64,000 nucleotides of DNA from Gautieria morchelliformis (lineage: Eukaryota; Basidiomycota; Agaricomycetes; Gomphales; Gomphaceae), in NCBI GenBank assembly GCA_015179125.1, contig WHVA01000001.1:558001-622000 (forward strand), read 5' to 3'. Every line of letters begins with the position of its first letter. Position 1 is the first letter of the stretch. Made by a program: the position numbers and the translations under genes. The notes beneath the pieces were generated by a model. That model made no database searches. It worked only from the letters and a program-made list of their open reading frames with translations, and had not been told where the DNA came from. This document shows, piece after piece, positions 33,301 through 44,214 of the stretch.

Positions 33301-34961
33301 CTCATGTAGGGGGATCTATGTCTCTTGACGTACCTCTTTGCCGCTTTCCTTATTTTCCCTGCTAGCGGGTGTTCCTGAGGCAAGCACGCTAGGCGTACTG
33401 CGGCTCTGTGTATTGTCTTGGTCACTAGCAGCGGAAATGGCAAGAGGTTGGCGTGTGCGTCGAGTGTGTCGGTGGCTGTGGTCCTGAGCGCGCCTGTAAT
33501 GTCTATCGCAACTTGTCTCTGGATCCTGGCCAGCTTGTTCACGAAGCCCTTGGTGCCTTTGGTTCTGCTCGTTGCTGGTGTGAGGAATACGTCAGCGGCA
33601 TACAACATTCTCGGTATCGCGACTGCTAGGTAGTATGTTCGCATGTACTTAGCTAGTATTCCCTTTGTTGGTTTCACTAGCCTTTTGTACTGTCCAACGT
33701 ATGCTTCCCCTTTTTTTAGAGTGTAGTTGACATGCTCTTTGAACCTCAGTTCCTGGTCCATCATCACCCCCAGGAATTTGTGTGTCACCACGGGCCACAC
33801 TTCGTGTCTCCCTATCTTTATGGGTGGTCTCGTCGTCGGCCTGGTTTTTCTCGGCTTCGCTGGGTCTTTCTCTCTCCTTCTGGTGAGCCCCATTAAACCA
33901 AACTTCTCCACCGCGAATTGGCACTGGTGTTGCTCCGCCCATTCATACGCTCCCCCGGGCCTTTCCATCATGTCTGTTAACTTTCTAAAGGCCTCCGGCA
34001 AGTCTTTCCCTTCCGCTGTTAGGGTTGTGTCATCGACGAAACCCACACAGCCTTCCCCTCTCTTGATCTGCACGATGTCTATCAGGTCTGCATTGTAGAA
34101 CTGATAGGCGATCGCCGAGAGGGGACAGCCCTGGTCCATGCCTCGTTCTATGGGCCTGGTCGCTGACGTGTAGTCGTCCAGGCTGATGACTGTGAGTCGG
34201 TTCTGGACCTTCCTGCGTATCCAGTCTGTGTACTCACGTGGTACTCCTCTCCTGCGCATGTTATGGGTCAGTCTTTCCAGTACGATACTGGGGAAAGCCC
34301 CCTTTATGTCCAGGTATAGCACCCCCAGTACTCTCCCTCTCCTCCAAGCGTCCTTTGCCTGTCCTACCACGAAGTGTATGGCATCGGTCGTTGTCCTGCC
34401 TGGCCTACATCCGAAGTGATTGTCGGGTAATAATCGGTGCTTTTCTGCCATTTTCACAATGTCTTCCGCTACGCACACTGATAACACTTTGCCTATCGTG
34501 TCGAGCAAAGCAATCGGCCTGTATGCACCTGGGGCTGTGTAATCTGCTTTCCCCGGCTTTCGCAGGACTTTTGTGATGGAGTCCCTCCATACGGCTGGGT
34601 ACACTTCGAGGTCGAATGTTGCTCGGAAGAGAGGACCTATGTAGGGTAAGAGCACGTTAATGCACTGCTTTATAAGTTCGTTTGGGATACCGTTTTCCCC
34701 TGGTGCTTTGAACCTGTTGAGCCTGTCTACCGCTCTCCGTATCTGCCCATCGGTAATTGGCTGATACTCGAATGCCGGTGTCGGGTACTCGTAGTCTGTT
34801 GGGATTTGCTCTGACGCTTCATTTGCTCTGGGGAAAAATGTGTCGAAGAGCATTTCTGTCTTCTGTTCGTTCGTTTCCGCTACCTCTCTCGTGCCGTTCC
34901 CCCTTTGTGCTACCATTGTCGGCGCCCTCGCCAGCCCTCCGTCTGATGCCCGCTGATGCAT
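33297..34961 (-). pseudogene. LINE D ORF2: reverse transcriptase
   Basis: About 554 open codons: LNRFKAPGENGIPNELIKQC, YRPIALLDTIGKVLSVC, HFGCRPGRTTTDAIH, LYLDIKGAFPSIVLERL, GMDQGCPLSAIAYQFYN, FVDDTTLTAE and HKFLGVMMDQELRFKEH. All RT palm motifs are present, so this part could encode an intact RT fold although the ORF is broken on both sides. Confidence 0.92.
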
Positions 34962-36156
34962 ACCTGTGTGCCGTCCACACCGTTTTCTGGTCGATGTTCG
35001 TGAGGAAATCGGCCCAGTGCTCCTTTTTCGATTCAGCTATCGCCTCGGCGTAGCTGTTCCTGGCCTGTCTGTGCTCTATGTGTGAAGGGTGTGTTGGGTC
35101 GTTCCTTGCTGCGTAGGCTCTTCTCCCCAGTCGCCTCCTTTCCTTTCTCTTCTGTGTCAGCTGCAGCGACCACCAGTGCTTGACGTATGGCGAGGGCCTG
35201 CTCCTCGGTATCAGCTCCTCTGTGGTGTCCTGAATCGCTGTGAAGAGCGCTTCTAGGCGAGAGTGAAACTGCGTCTGATTTTTCGGGGTAGGATCTTCTA
35301 TCAGCTGTTCTAGCCTTGTTTCCAGCGCTTTGTTGTACGCTTTCCAGTCCACCTGTCTGTAGTTGTGTTTCGGGCTGTGTGTGGTGGCTTCGACTGTAAG
35401 GTCTATTCTGGTATCTATGGGATAATGATTGCTTTTCGGCGGTCATTCTTCTGGTACTGTCGTGCAAGTGATTAGCCTCTCTATCAGCAGATTTGATGCG
35501 AACACATTATCTGTTCTGGTATGATTCCCCGTGGCCATCGCTTTGAGTGTCGGTATTCCCTTGGGCAGCGCCATGTGCATATTGTGTTCCACCATGGCAT
35601 CCAAGAGTGCCTGTGCCTCGTCGAGGTTTGCCCTGGTAAACAGATGCGAATTGCGGAGCTCGTCCCACAGGGGATGGTGTCTGTTGAAGTCCCCTAGCCA
35701 CAGCATTCCCTCTGTTTCCCGTCCCTGTGTATCTCCTTCCGCCGCTTTTTCTTGTATGTGCTTATGCACCGCCCTGATGCTGTCTGATCGCGTGCAGTCT
35801 TCATATATATTGTAGATTAGAATGTTACCAGTGTCTGTCTTTATCCTTATTGCCGTGACGTCTGGTGATCCGACGTTCATTGCCCCCCATGCGCTCATTG
35901 CTATCTTTTTGTTTATTAATATCATCGACCTTGTTCTTGCCCCTCTGTTCTGGTAGTGTGTTTCCGGGTATACTGAGTACCAGCTATGCGTAGCTCTAGA
36001 GTTTCCCAGGAAGTCAACGTATGGTTCCTGTATAGCAAGAATATCATAATGATCAGGCGAGCACTTAGCTAGCATTTCCGCCGTTGCCGTGAGTGACTTG
36101 TTTACATTTTGTTGTCTGATTCTCAAATTGTAGATTCGTTGGTTGTTTCTACTCAT
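34962..36156 (-). pseudogene. LINE D ORF2: APE endonuclease and linker
   Basis: The ATG at 36156 overlaps the ORF1 stop (ATGAGTAG). Motifs: IRQQNVNKSLTATAEML, DILAIQEPYVDFLG, MLWLGDFNRHHPLWD and KSNHYPID. A TGA at about 35443 interrupts the domain between VPEE and PPKSNHYP, exactly where LINE E also has TGA. A frameshift near 34950 leads into RT. Confidence 0.88.
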
Positions 36157-38088
36157 CGTGGTGGTGGACGTTGTTATTTTCGTTGTGTTGTTCTATCTGT
36201 GTTTGTTCTCGTTGTGTTCCGATCCCGTAGTCGTCTAGTCGGCTCTGTCGTCCTTCCCCTTGTTGTCTCTCTTGCCATCCCTGGTCCATGTGTCCTACCC
36301 GCGGGTTTGCTCCTCGTCCTCTGCCCCTTCCGCTTCCTCGACTTTCCATTCGTCCCCCCCTCGCTGGGTTTTCTAGTTCTGTCTGTCGCTCTTCGCCTCT
36401 TCTTTCTTGTGTCTGCCTTCTCGTGTGGGCCTCCGCCTCGGCTGCTCTCCACCTCCTTTCTTCCTGCTCCCTGACTTGTTTCAGCAGATCTCCTGCATCT
36501 ACCGCTCTCTCCGCCTTGCCTTGTTGTTCCCAGGTCCAGGGATTTTTGTCGGGGAAAAATCGGTATGTGTGTTCCGGGTCACTTTTTTCTGCCTTCTCGC
36601 TCGCCGCTCTGAAGATTGGGGACGTTCTGTCCCATGACGCGTGACCCATCGTGTCGCAGTTTATGCATTTGAATTTGCTCGGGTTGTTCTCCTCACAGTC
36701 TGCTGTCCTATGCTCTCCTCCGCACATCCCGCATCTGTCTCGGCTTTCACAGTCGGCTGCCAGGTGTCGTGCGTTGTACTTCTGACACTTTAGACATCTT
36801 CGTGGTTCTCTCTTCATCCTTCTAGCCCATGTTCTTTTCCCTGCTATGACGAGGCCGTCCCGTATGCATTGGTTTGCGGCCTCCGTGGTGGATAGCTTTG
36901 CGATAATGTGGGCGGACCTCTGTCCGGTCGTTCTCCTGTGTGGAGGCTTTATCCAGCGGGTGGTTATCAGTGTGTTGGCGGGTAGCTTCGAGTCTCGCTC
37001 GATCTTCCTCATCTCCGACATTGCGTCAGGCAAGTGGTTCAGTGGTACATATTCGACTATTACTGAGAACGCTCAATCTTTTATGGTAGCCGATCCGCTG
37101 AATTTGCTTAGGAAGGTTCGTCTGTTTTCCTGGACCCATTTTGCTGCCCCCTCCGTTTCGAGGTCGAATATTATCCCTCCGTTGGCTAATTTCTTGGCCC
37201 TGATGAACGCTATGTCGGTGCACTCTTGGTCGTCTTCTAAATTGTTGACCGCTTCGTTTGCTTTGGCCACCAGCTCTTGTTCTGTCAAGCTGGTGAGCGT
37301 GTCTTGCTCGCCCTGTGTATCTGCGTCTATCAGTATCTGTCTAGCCTTCGCTTTCGCCTTCGCTTTTGCCTTCGCTTTTGCCTTCACTAAATTGTTAGGT
37401 GTGATAATGGTACGTTACCTCTGAGCGCAGCTGCATACGTTGCTCCCCTCGTTCCGCTTTCCCCTTCTTGCAGACTCTGCTGTCTCATGTTATTCATATG
37501 CTCGATAACGTTTCCTGCTCCTTCCGTTGCCGCCTTTGCGTTCTCTGCTGCCTCTTTCGCTTCGTCTGTTGCTCGTTCGATCTTATAGAGGGTTTGTTCG
37601 AGGTTTTTCTCGACATGTCTCATCACCGCTGCTCCCACCGTTCTCGCTGCCTCTTCCATCATCAGAACAGCCACCGCTCTCACTCCTTCTTGCAGAGTTT
37701 TGCCGCTGACGTTGTATGCTAGGGACAGCAACGTGTAGCTGAGATGCTCCGTGGATAACGGATCTTCTTTCTCGTAGTACCCGTGTTTGTCCAGATACTG
37801 TCTCGCTTGCTCTCTCGTGCGGATGGATGTGTTGGGCTCTAGTAACAGTTCTGCTCTGGTCTTTTTGCTAGCCTGCTGGGTGGTGCTCACTCTCGTTCGG
37901 CCTTGTGACGTGGCCGGCGCTTGTGGTTCGACGCTCTGGGGCATCGTTTTGGTCACTTCTTCTTTTGGAGGAAGTTGGGTGCTATCGCCGACTGTTGTCA
38001 GCGATGAGCTGGAGGCGTTCGTGTGAGCGTGTGGCTCGGAATTGGGTGTTTTGTGATTTTGGGTGTGGTGGTAGGTGTGAGAAAGCTC
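36149..38088 (-). pseudogene. LINE D ORF1
   Basis: The frame is open from the 5' end of the element (QTGRTRVST and LDKHGYYEKEDPLSTEHL-type regions, coiled-coil-like Ala-rich segment near 37540-37640), shifts frame near 37390, then reads a Lys-Ala run, ARQILIDAD, ELVAKANEAVNNL and SGSATIKD, followed by TGA near 37073. The same frame continues AFSVIVEYVPL into MRKIERDSK and three zinc knuckles (CLKCQKYNARHLAADC, CGMCGGEHRTADC, CINCDTMGHASWDR). It ends in Arg/Gly-rich sequence. Confidence 0.85.
37325..37386 (-). repeat. Short Lys-Ala codon repeat in LINE D ORF1
   Basis: About five repeats of GCGAAGGCAAAA-type 12-mers encode an alternating Lys-Ala run at the ORF1 point where LINE B has only LARAKAREQ. 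A slippage expansion. Confidence 0.85.
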
Positions 38089-38098
38089 ACTGTGCATT

Positions 38099-38777
38099 GT
38101 CAACCAGTCCTGTTGTGGGAACATCAATAGTAAGACCCGAAGATGATGACACGAGAGGAGCCAAGTCAAGTTGAGGATCATAGTCTGGCGCGAAATACTT
38201 GTCCATTTTAGAAGAAATCAGAGTCGGCGATGGGGGACGAGTTGGGATTCCCAATGTCGGCTTTGGAGACTTCGGTGACGTTTCGAGTAATGGTGAAGCT
38301 GTTCTGCTAGATATCTTGGGTTCCACCAGGTCACGACTGGGAATGTGTGAGGGGGACCTTGTACTACGACGTCGATCTGAATGTATCGAGTCGTCGCGTG
38401 ATGAACCCATGGGAGTGGATGAGTTCTCTCTTTGAGGAGAGTATGAACGATCGCGATGACCAAGACTTGAGTCGGTATCTGGAGGCCTGTGCCCAGTGTG
38501 AGAATTTGAGTTTCAATGCGAACGGCGGGTCGATTTCCCTTTTTCATGCCGAGGTGAATGTGAGGGCGACACAGTATAATGATGCCGCTGAACCCTAGAG
38601 CTGCCCTGGCGAGAATGTCAATAAAACGAGCCAATTCTGCGTCCTCATCTGTGCTTCATCCCAATACCGTTTCCTGGTGGGCGATTTCGATGTCTTCTCC
38701 TTGGACTGAGAATGATATTCTCTACGTTCCTTCTTTTTCCCTCGAGAGGTCTGGCTCTGTCTGCCCCAGGCCACCAC
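38099..38777 (-). pseudogene. 5' part of Arg/Ser-rich host gene split by LINE D
   Basis: Upstream exon candidate 38640-38777 (KKKERREYHSQSKEKTSKSP, ending at a possible GTATTG donor near 38670), then an exon reading RPPDTDSSLGHRDRSYSPQ, SDRRRSTRSPSHIPSRD, SPKSPKPTLGIPTRPPSP and MDKYFAPDYDPQLDLAPL, and TTGLVDNAQ at the LINE D junction. The RS dipeptides suggest a nuclear RNA-processing protein. Exon borders upstream of 38520 are uncertain. LINE D separates it from its conserved C-terminal motif. Confidence 0.7.
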
Positions 38778-39170
38778 CTATCTTCGATAATGTCCTGTCT
38801 TCCATCAGACATCAACCTTGTGCAGCGATGTCGTGTAGAAGACGACATGACATGCATGGTCTCCGTGCACAGTATCTCCGCCGCTAACTCCATATACAAT
38901 GGACGCAGATCCCTCGCCATTCAATTCCCATTCAGTAACTCTGCTTGCATGCCCCAACGGTGACATGCTTCCCTCCCCATCCAAACCTGTATAAGGTCTG
39001 CCCTCGCCCCCTGCAAAAACGCCATCGAGTCATCGATTCCAAACCCCCACCATCCCTACAGTCTAAATATCACAGTCTCTAACGTCTCCTGTCAACCTAT
39101 AACATATGGGTGACAGGGTAGTGCTGCTGTGAAGGTGCATGCTCACTGTCTGCGGTGATGAGTAGCGCTG
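38778..39170. other. No clear gene; between two divergent host-like genes
   Basis: It probably contains the promoter of the minus-strand RS-rich gene and the leader of the plus-strand exons after 39190. No element is identified. Confidence 0.35.
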
Positions 39171-39191
39171 GTTGCTTGTCGTTTGTCACAG

Positions 39192-40101
39192 GCTGAGCAG
39201 CAGAAGGGTATGGTGGAGCAGGCCAAGGATGCAGTGAAGGGAATGGTGGACTCGGCAGCGTCCACCGTGCAGCCCGAGGTACGTGCATATATGTGCTCAC
39301 TCGCCATCAGTCAAAGTAGTCGGCCACGGGCAACACAACTCCTGCAACACCGAAACGCAACTGTCCGCACCGCTCGGCCCTGGCGCAGGTTCGTCCGCAT
39401 ACGCACCGACGATCTCGAGTCTGTCTGTGTCGAGCGTGCCATCAAACGTGGCCCCCCATTTCGTCAGCAATGTCCCTGTTGCAAAACTCAGTATTTTAAA
39501 AAAAATTTATTATATATATGACTGCTACATAATAAATATCATTGTAAGACAAGTTCTCTAACAAAAGCAAAAGTGCGGCCCTGTCCCAACTTCGCTGCTC
39601 TCGTGCACAAACTGGAGACGCTGGATCTCAGTACTGCCAGCCAAACTTCCAAGAGCAAGAAGAAGAAGAAGTCCCCAGCGTGACCTTGAAGAAGGGGGTT
39701 CTCCGGCGTGAAGAGGCCAGTTGAGGATGACAATGGTCCTGGACCGGTGAGTCTTGCTTGAGTTATTATATTATTCTTTTTATAGGCTAGTCTAAACGCT
39801 ACAAGATGCTCGAGTCAATCCCAGTGGTGCGTGCATATTCTGGCCTAATGAATCTACATATCTAACCAAGTCCTTCCAGCTGGCCAAGGGCAAGGAAAAG
39901 GTTAGATCACGGCCATTTGTCGCATGGCCCCTCCTGGCTCGACTGCAGACCGCTAAGATAACAAAGGCTGCCAAGGTATTTTCATCATACACTCGTATAC
40001 CCATGCTCACGTGGACTTGGTCAGGGTGCCCCAAATAAAATATCATCCTCTACTGCCGCTGGAAGTTCTGGGGTGAGAAAAACAAAACGTCAGGTGTGTC
40101 T
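39192..40101 (+). pseudogene. Host-like exons, Lys-rich protein, unrecognised
   Basis: Candidate exon 39192-39278 has a CACAG acceptor before it and GTACGT after it, and reads AEQQKGMVEQAKDAVKGMVD, a stress-protein-like helical repeat. Later candidates read VRPCPNFAALVHKLETLDLS and SKSKKKKKSP (39562-39680), KRPVEDDNGPGP before GTGAGT (near 39748), LAKGKEKVRSRPFVAWPLLA before GTATTT (39881-39975), and GAPNKISSSTAAGSS before GTGTGT (near 40093). Frames between them do not join cleanly in my reading. It could be one eroded intron-rich gene or two genes. Confidence 0.4.
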
Positions 40102-40365
40102 TAAGTATCTCTGCCTTCTCTGTCTCGATCTCCCATATTCCACTTTGCAGCCTGTCCCATCTGCTAGGGTTCGCGGTGATCACCCCTAATACACAGCCAT
40201 GTTATACCCATTATCACTGCCTAGAGTATTTTCTTTTTATCTAATTGCTTACTCTCAACTGACAACACAACCCACAGAACTGTTATTTTGCTGCACTCGC
40301 TTAGTTTTTCTAGAACCCAGCTTTCCATGGTAATCCCAATCGGGTCTGCTCCATCGCTACCCCAT

Positions 40366-40446
40366 CACTGCTTCTCTCATTGCTGCTTCTCTCATTGCTG
40401 CTTCTCTCATTGCTGCTTCTCTCATTGCTGCTTCTCTCATCACTGC
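40366..40446 (+). repeat. 15-bp tandem repeat, about five copies
   Basis: CATTGCTGCTTCTCT repeated head to tail with no differences in the central copies. A minisatellite; no coding role evident. Confidence 0.95.
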
Positions 40447-41439
40447 AATTATCTCCACTGCTCTTCATGTATTCCCAGTGCTTGTCTCTTACTCGTCATG
40501 TTCGTGTCTCCCTGCATCATATTCCACGCTCGTCTGTTACTTTTACATGTATTTCTGAATGGCATTTCAGTACTATGATGCACTGATTTATCAGTATTTT
40601 ACAACTGCAAAAAAGGCTGAATTTCAGTGTGAAATGTTTCTGAAAAGACCATTCTCTCTACTAGATTTCGGGGTTGCGCAAATCTACCGGTGCACTTAAA
40701 TTCAGGTCCGCAAGCACTTAAAATCGGTACTTTCTGCACTGATATATCGGTGCATAATGTACTTAAGTTAAGTGCCCAATCTTCCTGCAGTGCAGAGTGT
40801 GGACTGCGGTAACATGCGCCAACGCAGGCATGAGGCCCCTGCGCAAACGGTCAAATAATTTTATGCCCTTTTGCTGGCTGGTTGCATGCAACCTCAGTGA
40901 ACATTACAGGATTGAACATAGAGATATCACTATTAATTTTCCGGTCACATTATGTACCAGATCAGCTAGGCCGTCCTTAAATGTTCTATGACGTAGTGTG
41001 ATTAAGAGCGTCGAGGCTATGACTGCTGATACTGCTGAGTATTACTGTAGGCATCTCTCACTTGGAGCAAATCTGATGATGCCAGCAGCACAGGTTAAGT
41101 TATATTAGGGCGCGTTCGGTAACCAGACCACGAAAATCTGATCTGGAGAAGTTACAAAATGTGCAGCTCAGACATTACCTGATCTTTTTTTTGCGTGAGA
41201 TCAGTATCGAACTGAGCCGAATGCTCTGTGGTTTTCTGCAATCTCAAAATTGTAACTTCCGCTGTGACTAAGTAACGTTATTCTGCTGAATTTACCGCGT
41301 TTGCATGGTAAATTTAGGTTCGGTGCAAGCCTTGAAGCTCCGACTTCATTTCCAGAGGAGAGGCTTGTACCAAGATGCCGCGCTAGGGGGACCGTCTCCT
41401 CACGGTGCTGCGTCGGCCACAACACCTCTCACGTCAAGG
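40447..41439. other. No gene recognised
   Basis: AT-rich sequence with scattered short frames. TTAGGGCGCGTTCGGTAACC at about 41105 resembles the terminus of a small non-autonomous DNA transposon, but no matching far end was found. Confidence 0.4.
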
Positions 41440-41820
41440 TTTCTTTAGATTATCAAAACAGAGATGTATTCTGACAACATGTCCTGTGTGAATAGCTAAG
41501 AATCAATTTACATAAGAGGGATACATGAAAGACAAGGTGGATCTGGTGAAGATCCAATGGTAAGTCTAGGCGAAACACATGTGAAGATATCTTAGCAGCA
41601 ATGGGGTATAGGCCAAGTCTTTGGTGGTCAAGCTTCTTCAATGACCTTTTTGTGCAAATATTTCATGAATTGAGCCAGACTTCATTGCCAACCTTGAATT
41701 CAGGTGTGGTGATGTGGCGACTAGCTGTAGCTGTTGTGTACTGGGTAATTAAGTTCTTGATTTGATCTCAAAGGTACTGGTGAAGGTCCCTGAGATCTAC
41801 CAACTGACCGTAAGCATCTT
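41440..41820 (-). mobile_element. Gypsy (Ty3) remnant, integrase C-terminal region
   Basis: On the minus strand KKLDHQRLG, PIAAKISSHVFRLDLPLDL and HLVFHVSLL match the conserved segment after the integrase core of chromovirus-like Gypsy elements. Only a fragment remains; it is broken and old. Confidence 0.8.
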
Positions 41821-41840
41821 CTGAAGCGACCGAAGTAAGG

Positions 41841-42843
41841 TGTCATGACCTGTCTATTTCTCTTACCCCACTGTCTCTATGCTCCCTCTCGTCACTCCCT
41901 AGCATCTTCGCCAGAGTTCGCCGCACCCACCGACCACTCCCCCTCTACGTCCACTCTACCCGCTGTTCGCCCCATTCTCCGAACCACTATTCGCTGCTCG
42001 CGCATTTTGCCAGCAGGCACACCATCAAATATGATTGATACCATTCACCCGGCATGATGGTTCATCATTAACCCCATCAGCTTCTCAATCCAACCCCATT
42101 GGGTGTTCATATGGCTAAAGTGTGTTCGCAGGACGTCCCTTCCATAGGTCGCACGGGATCAACCCAGTAAAAGAAGAGTCCGTGCAGGGTAGCATGTATG
42201 CGGGTCCCAAGACATGGTTTTGTCCATAAGTGTCTTCACCACCTTTATTTTCCGTCGTTTCATGTTCGCATTCTTCCCTCACTCTACTGTATGTTTATTC
42301 CATCTACTTGGTATCATGACTGCGCACCCCTATCCGACCCTGACTCACGACGGCCTCTTTCCTATTTGCTAAATACCTTGTGAGCATTCGATATAAGTAG
42401 TTTACATTTGCATGTATATTCTCCAGTTCAATTATCATACGTCGTCCATCTTGTGCAAACTTGACCTCGCTGTGATCATCGTCTTGAGCCTTCTCTTGGA
42501 GATTTCTATCTTCGACCAGCAGAGGACTTAGGCATCACTGGTGAGTTCTCATACTTCATCTTCGTTACCCTAGCCTTCAAAACTATTCTCTGTGCTGTTG
42601 GCGAAGGGATTGTCGAGACTTAGACAGCCCTTCCGTGAGACCTTGCACGTTACATCGTCAAGTACCATGGGCTATTTTGCTACGACTGTAGATAGGGTGA
42701 GCCCCGTTCAGGCAGCCCTCTTATCTTGTGAACATTTATTGGTTCACCTATTCGCCGAATGGCATACTTATTCGCACAAGTCATTCGGGCATTCGCTGTG
42801 TTCACTAATACACGATATTAACGCCTAAAAACCAATATTGACA
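41841..42843 (+). mobile_element. Solo LTR, family F (copy F1)
   Basis: 1003 bp beginning TGTCATGACCTGTC and ending ATTGACA, flanked by TAAGG and CAAGG (4 of 5 match). Related copies are at 49505-50367 (inverted) and 58430-59402, with a short piece at 54960-55035. Gypsy-type ends (TGTCA...TGACA). Confidence 0.75.
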
Positions 42844-43084
42844 CAAGGGATACTTCGATCTTGGGGTGGAATCCCTTGTTTGAGAAGAATGGTGTGACCT
42901 GTATCACCAAAAAAAAATATTTTTTTTTCCCATTTAATGTCTTTTGGGGCAGCGCCCTATGTAAGACGGTATGTACATTTTCTTTCTTGTGTGTTTTCCC
43001 TCTCTCCTTTAGACCTCTATCTCTGCTTAATCTCTAGGGGCATGGCCCTGAGCATGTCTGTGCCTTTGTTGGCGAGGTGTGTGG

Positions 43085-44214
43085 TTAGCGCCTCCTCTCC
43101 CTGTGCTGTCTTCTGCCTGTTTCCCTTCCCTTGTCCTCTTTCGCCGTTGGTAGTGTTACGTCCCCATACTGGTTCTCGAATCGTTTCGTGTCCTGTATAT
43201 ACCTGAATAAATGTTCTAGTGCTTTGTGTCCCCCCAGCAGCATCCTTACAGACTTTGCTCCTCTTTTCAGCTTTCTTTCCAGCCTCTTCCTCTGTTCACT
43301 GTATGCCGGACACCGGAATAGGTAGTGCTGCACTGTCTCCTGTGCATTTTTGCACACTGGGCACTGGGGCGACCCCGTCTTTCCTGTCTTGTATAGGTGT
43401 TTGTTTAATGGTACGTGTCCTGTCCTCAGCTGTACGAGTAGGCTGGCTTGTTTGTGCGGTATACTGTTCGTGATTTTCACGAAAGCTGCTGATGGCATGG
43501 TGGGGTCAATTTTGTGCGCGCGCATAGCTCTAGGGGACTTAGCGAAGATTTCCTTGGCTTTCTGCTTCAGCTGCGCGTTATGCCTCTGGATATCAGCTGC
43601 CCTGCTCACAGGTAATGTTCCCCAGCACTCGATTGGTATGTCTCTCTCTTTGCTGGTCTCTCCGCTCGCCGCTTTCTTCGCTTCCTCATCTGCCCTCTCG
43701 TTTCCCTCTATTCCTTCATGACCCAGTACCCATCTCATGATCACCTTGACTCCCATCTGCTGCTGGACTATGCCCTGGATCTGCCTGTGTACTGTGTTGA
43801 TGAGGTACTGGCCGGGGATGGCTCGCTCCCTCCTAGTGGTCTGGATTGCCGCTTGGTTATCCAGGGCTATTGTGTATCTCTTGCCCCCTCCATGTTCAGC
43901 ATTTTAGCCCTGATGGTTGCGCCTGCTAACTTGGCTTCGAACACGGTGTGTTCGCTTTCCAAGCCCATGTATAACCTTGCTGATCTGCATTCTTTCCCGT
44001 TCCTGTACAACACTGCGGCCGCCCCTACGCCGCCTTCCATGCAGGATCCGTCCGTGTACACCACTACGTCTGCTCTATCCCCATTTATCTTCTCTTTGGC
44101 TTTTTCTTTGGTTGGCGGGATCCTTGTGCTGTATGTCGGCGTCCATTTGGGCCCGAGCACCACTGTGTGGATTTTCTCCATCGTGTCTGGGTTCAACTCA
44201 AAGGCATGCATCAT
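43085..44214 (-). pseudogene. LINE E ORF2: RNase H and C-terminal knuckle
   Basis: YTDGSCMEGGVGAAAV, FEAKLAGATIRAK, then after a frameshift near 43890 a stretch with NERADEEAKKAA and the zinc knuckle SPQCPVCKNAQETVQHYLFRC. RNase H Asp and Glu residues are visible, but the domain is split between frames. Confidence 0.85.

Larger units (their letters stand above)
32001..38088 (-). mobile_element. LINE D, Tad1-like, near full length
   Basis: About 6.1 kb with target duplication ACTGTGCATT (31993-32002 and 38089-38098) and a poly-A tail (T-run 32001-32013 on +). ORF1 has zinc knuckles; ORF2 has endonuclease, RT and RNase H. Roughly six breaks are visible: TGA codons in ORF1 and the endonuclease, and frameshifts in ORF1, before RT, after RT and within RNase H. 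Its 3' end shares GTCTTACATAGGGC and CCAAAAGACGT with the other LINEs here. Confidence 0.95.

Noticed and set aside
32171-33328. Plus-strand frame of over 400 codons across LINE D
   Set aside because: Cys/Leu/Ser-rich antisense shadow of RNase H and the zinc knuckle on the minus strand.
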